Shown here: in pieces, positions 5,174 through 6,178 of the stretch
Layout of the letters: each line of letters begins with the position of its first letter
How positions within the stretch are numbered: position 1 is the first letter of the stretch
Origin: a bacterium
GTDB lineage: Bacteria > Arandabacterota > Arandabacteria > Arandabacterales > JALGWA01
Direction of reading: 5' to 3'
Assembly (NCBI GenBank): GCA_025774425.1
Contig: JALGWA010000263.1
Coordinates: 1 to 6,178, forward strand
Length of the DNA: 6,178 nt
Made by a program: the position numbers and the translations under genes
Notes under the pieces: model-generated
The model's input: only the letters and a program-made list of their open reading frames with translations
Database searches by the model: none
What the model was told of the DNA's origin: nothing

Positions 5174-6178
5174 CCGCGCCCCCGTTCCGAAACGAGTTTG
5201 CTGACCCGCCGCGTCATGTCGGAGAGCCTGTCCGAGTCGGGTATCGAGCCCAGCACAGGCACCCCGAGCAGGTCCTCGACATCGTCCGTCGAGCGCAGTG
5301 AATGGTCCAGATTCTCCAGCAGGAACCCGAACCCGACGCCCAGCGTGACGCCGAGGAGTATGGAAAAGACGACATATACCGACTTCATCTTGCCGGCCCT
5401 CGTCGCCGATACCATCGCCTCGCTGATCACCTTGGCGTTGGACACCCTCGTATCGTTGGCCTGGGAGACGATCGTCTCGAGCATCTTGGTCAGAAGCTGG
5501 TCGTAGTGGGAATACGTGTATGCGATTTCCTTCTCCAGGTAGTCTATCTGCGCCACGATCTCCGGCGTCTGCTTGAGCTGCTCGGCGACCTCGGCGATGG
5601 CGCGCTCGAGGCCCTCCTCGCGCGCGCGCAGGTCCTCTATGTAGAACTCCTTTTCCTTGATTCTCCGCTTCACCTCGTCGTGGAATCTCCGCTTCATCCT
5701 CTCCAGCCGCTCGTCGAGCATCTTCACCTGCGGGTTGTTCTCGGTGAACAGAGCGGCCTTCTCGTCACGGCTCACCCGGAGGCGCCAGTATGAGGCGAGC
5801 ATCTCGTTGACGAGCTTGTCGCCGGCGAGCTCGGGGAAGGGAAGCAGCAGGTCGGGATCCTCCCTGAGCCTCCGTTTCATCGCTTCGAGCTTGCGCTCCT
5901 CGGCGATTCGCTCGCTCCGTGTCTCGCCGAGCTTGAGCTCGTACTCTCCCTTGTTGCGTATCGCCACCGTCTGCTGGAACTCGAGGTCGTATATCTCCCC
6001 CTGCTTCCTCAGCTCGAGCTCATGCTCCTGCAGGTCGATCAGCCTCTCCTCCGTGCGCCTCAGCTGGTCTTCGAAGAAGCTCTCGATGCCTCCGGTCTTC
6101 CTGACGGTCACCCGGTCCTCGACATAGGCCTCGGCGATCGCGGCCGCCGCCCAGGCGGCGAAATTGGGATCGGAACTC
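5170..6178 (-). CDS. Wzz/GumC-type polysaccharide chain-length determinant (co-polymerase), N-terminus outside window
   Basis: Inner-membrane protein of the Wzz/GumC (GNVR-domain) family, which sets polymer length together with the polymerase and a tyrosine-kinase-like ATPase. The frame is open to the right edge, giving 335 visible residues. The GTG at 6111 is an internal valine, not the start: 22 in-frame codons before it read DPNFAAW...AEAYVEDR, a typical piece of the family's periplasmic region. Next comes a long charged, coiled-coil-like stretch (visible residues about 30-230) that includes TENNPQVKMLDERL. One transmembrane helix follows (about 264-287, VYVVFSILLGVTLG), then the cytoplasmic tail FLLENLDHSLRSTDDVEDLLGVPVLGSIP, diagnostic of the family. 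The first transmembrane helix must lie upstream of the window. The proline-rich segment usual just before the second helix has no prolines here (EAMVSATRAGKMKS). No kinase domain is fused; the ATPase is the next gene, which overlaps this one by ATGA. Family assignment is confident; the polymer is unknown. Confidence 0.93.
   Translation of the reverse strand, partial: SSDPNFAAWAAAAIAEAYVEDRVTVRKTGGIESFFEDQLRRTEERLIDLQEHELELRKQGEIYDLEFQQTVAIRNKGEYELKLGETRSERIAEERKLEAMKRRLREDPDLLLPFPELAGDKLVNEMLASYWRLRVSRDEKAALFTENNPQVKMLDERLERMKRRFHDEVKRRIKEKEFYIEDLRAREEGLERAIAEVAEQLKQTPEIVAQIDYLEKEIAYTYSHYDQLLTKMLETIVSQANDTRVSNAKVISEAMVSATRAGKMKSVYVVFSILLGVTLGVGFGFLLENLDHSLRSTDDVEDLLGVPVLGSIPDSDRLSDMTRRVSKLVSERGRG

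Noticed and set aside
4433..5506. Long plus-strand ORF (357 codons) opposite the kinase-like gene and the end of the co-polymerase gene
   Set aside because: Its product is His/Arg/Asp-rich with no recognisable domain, while the opposite strand encodes clear family proteins over the whole span. Long antisense frames are expected in GC-rich coding DNA.
5170..6111. GTG 6111 as the start of the co-polymerase gene
   Set aside because: The frame stays open to the window edge and the preceding 22 codons (DPNFAAW...AEAYVEDR) are typical of the family. The first transmembrane helix is also still missing, so the start is outside the window.
1..6178. Search for promoters, terminators, RNA genes, CRISPR arrays, insertion sequences and attachment sites
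   Set aside because: The longest non-coding gap is 29 nt and holds only a Shine-Dalgarno. No hairpin followed by a T-run, repeat array or transposase-like frame was seen on either strand.

Overview
The window is the middle of a surface-polysaccharide (exopolysaccharide, capsule or O-antigen type) biosynthesis cluster. All genes are on the minus strand, so the operon reads from the right end of the window to the left. The sequence is GC-rich (roughly 60% or a little more, judged by eye) and uses GTG and TTG starts as well as ATG. Four of the five visible stop codons are TAG. This fits an uncultured high-GC bacterium, but nothing in the window allows a phylum to be named, and I do not claim one.

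Layout in transcription order: (1) 6178-5170, a Wzz/GumC-type chain-length (co-polymerase) protein whose N-terminus lies outside the window. (2) 5173-4484, a cytoplasmic ATPase of the bacterial tyrosine-kinase (CpsD/CapB/Wzc-C) family, encoded as a separate polypeptide and lacking the Walker A lysine. (3) 4454-2972, a multi-pass family-39 (PMT/ArnT-like) glycosyltransferase whose reading frame is broken near 3465, so it appears as two overlapping ORFs. (4) 2971-1484, an O-antigen ligase/polymerase-like membrane protein. (5) 1479-370, a PLP-dependent nucleotide-sugar aminotransferase (DegT/DnrJ/EryC1/StrS family). (6) 369-1, the membrane N-terminus of a probable polyprenyl-phosphate sugar phosphotransferase, which runs off the left end.

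The genes are packed almost without gaps. There is one ATGA overlap, two places where the stop TAG is followed directly by ATG, one 4-nt gap, and one 29-nt gap carrying a strong Shine-Dalgarno sequence. This points to one transcript with coupled translation. No intergenic stretch is long enough for a promoter or terminator, and I saw no tRNA, rRNA, CRISPR array, insertion sequence or attachment site.

As a pathway (inference): the phosphotransferase would load the first sugar on the lipid carrier, the aminotransferase would make an amino-deoxy sugar donor, the family-39 enzyme would add or transfer a sugar from a lipid-linked donor outside the membrane, the ligase/polymerase-like protein would join repeat units or attach the chain, and the Wzz-like protein with its ATPase partner would control chain length. 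The flippase, the other glycosyltransferases and the sugar dehydratase expected for such a pathway are not in the window. The points most worth a second look are the degenerate nucleotide-binding site of the kinase-like protein and the frameshift in the glycosyltransferase. Overall this is a recognisable type of locus, and I see no clearly new system.
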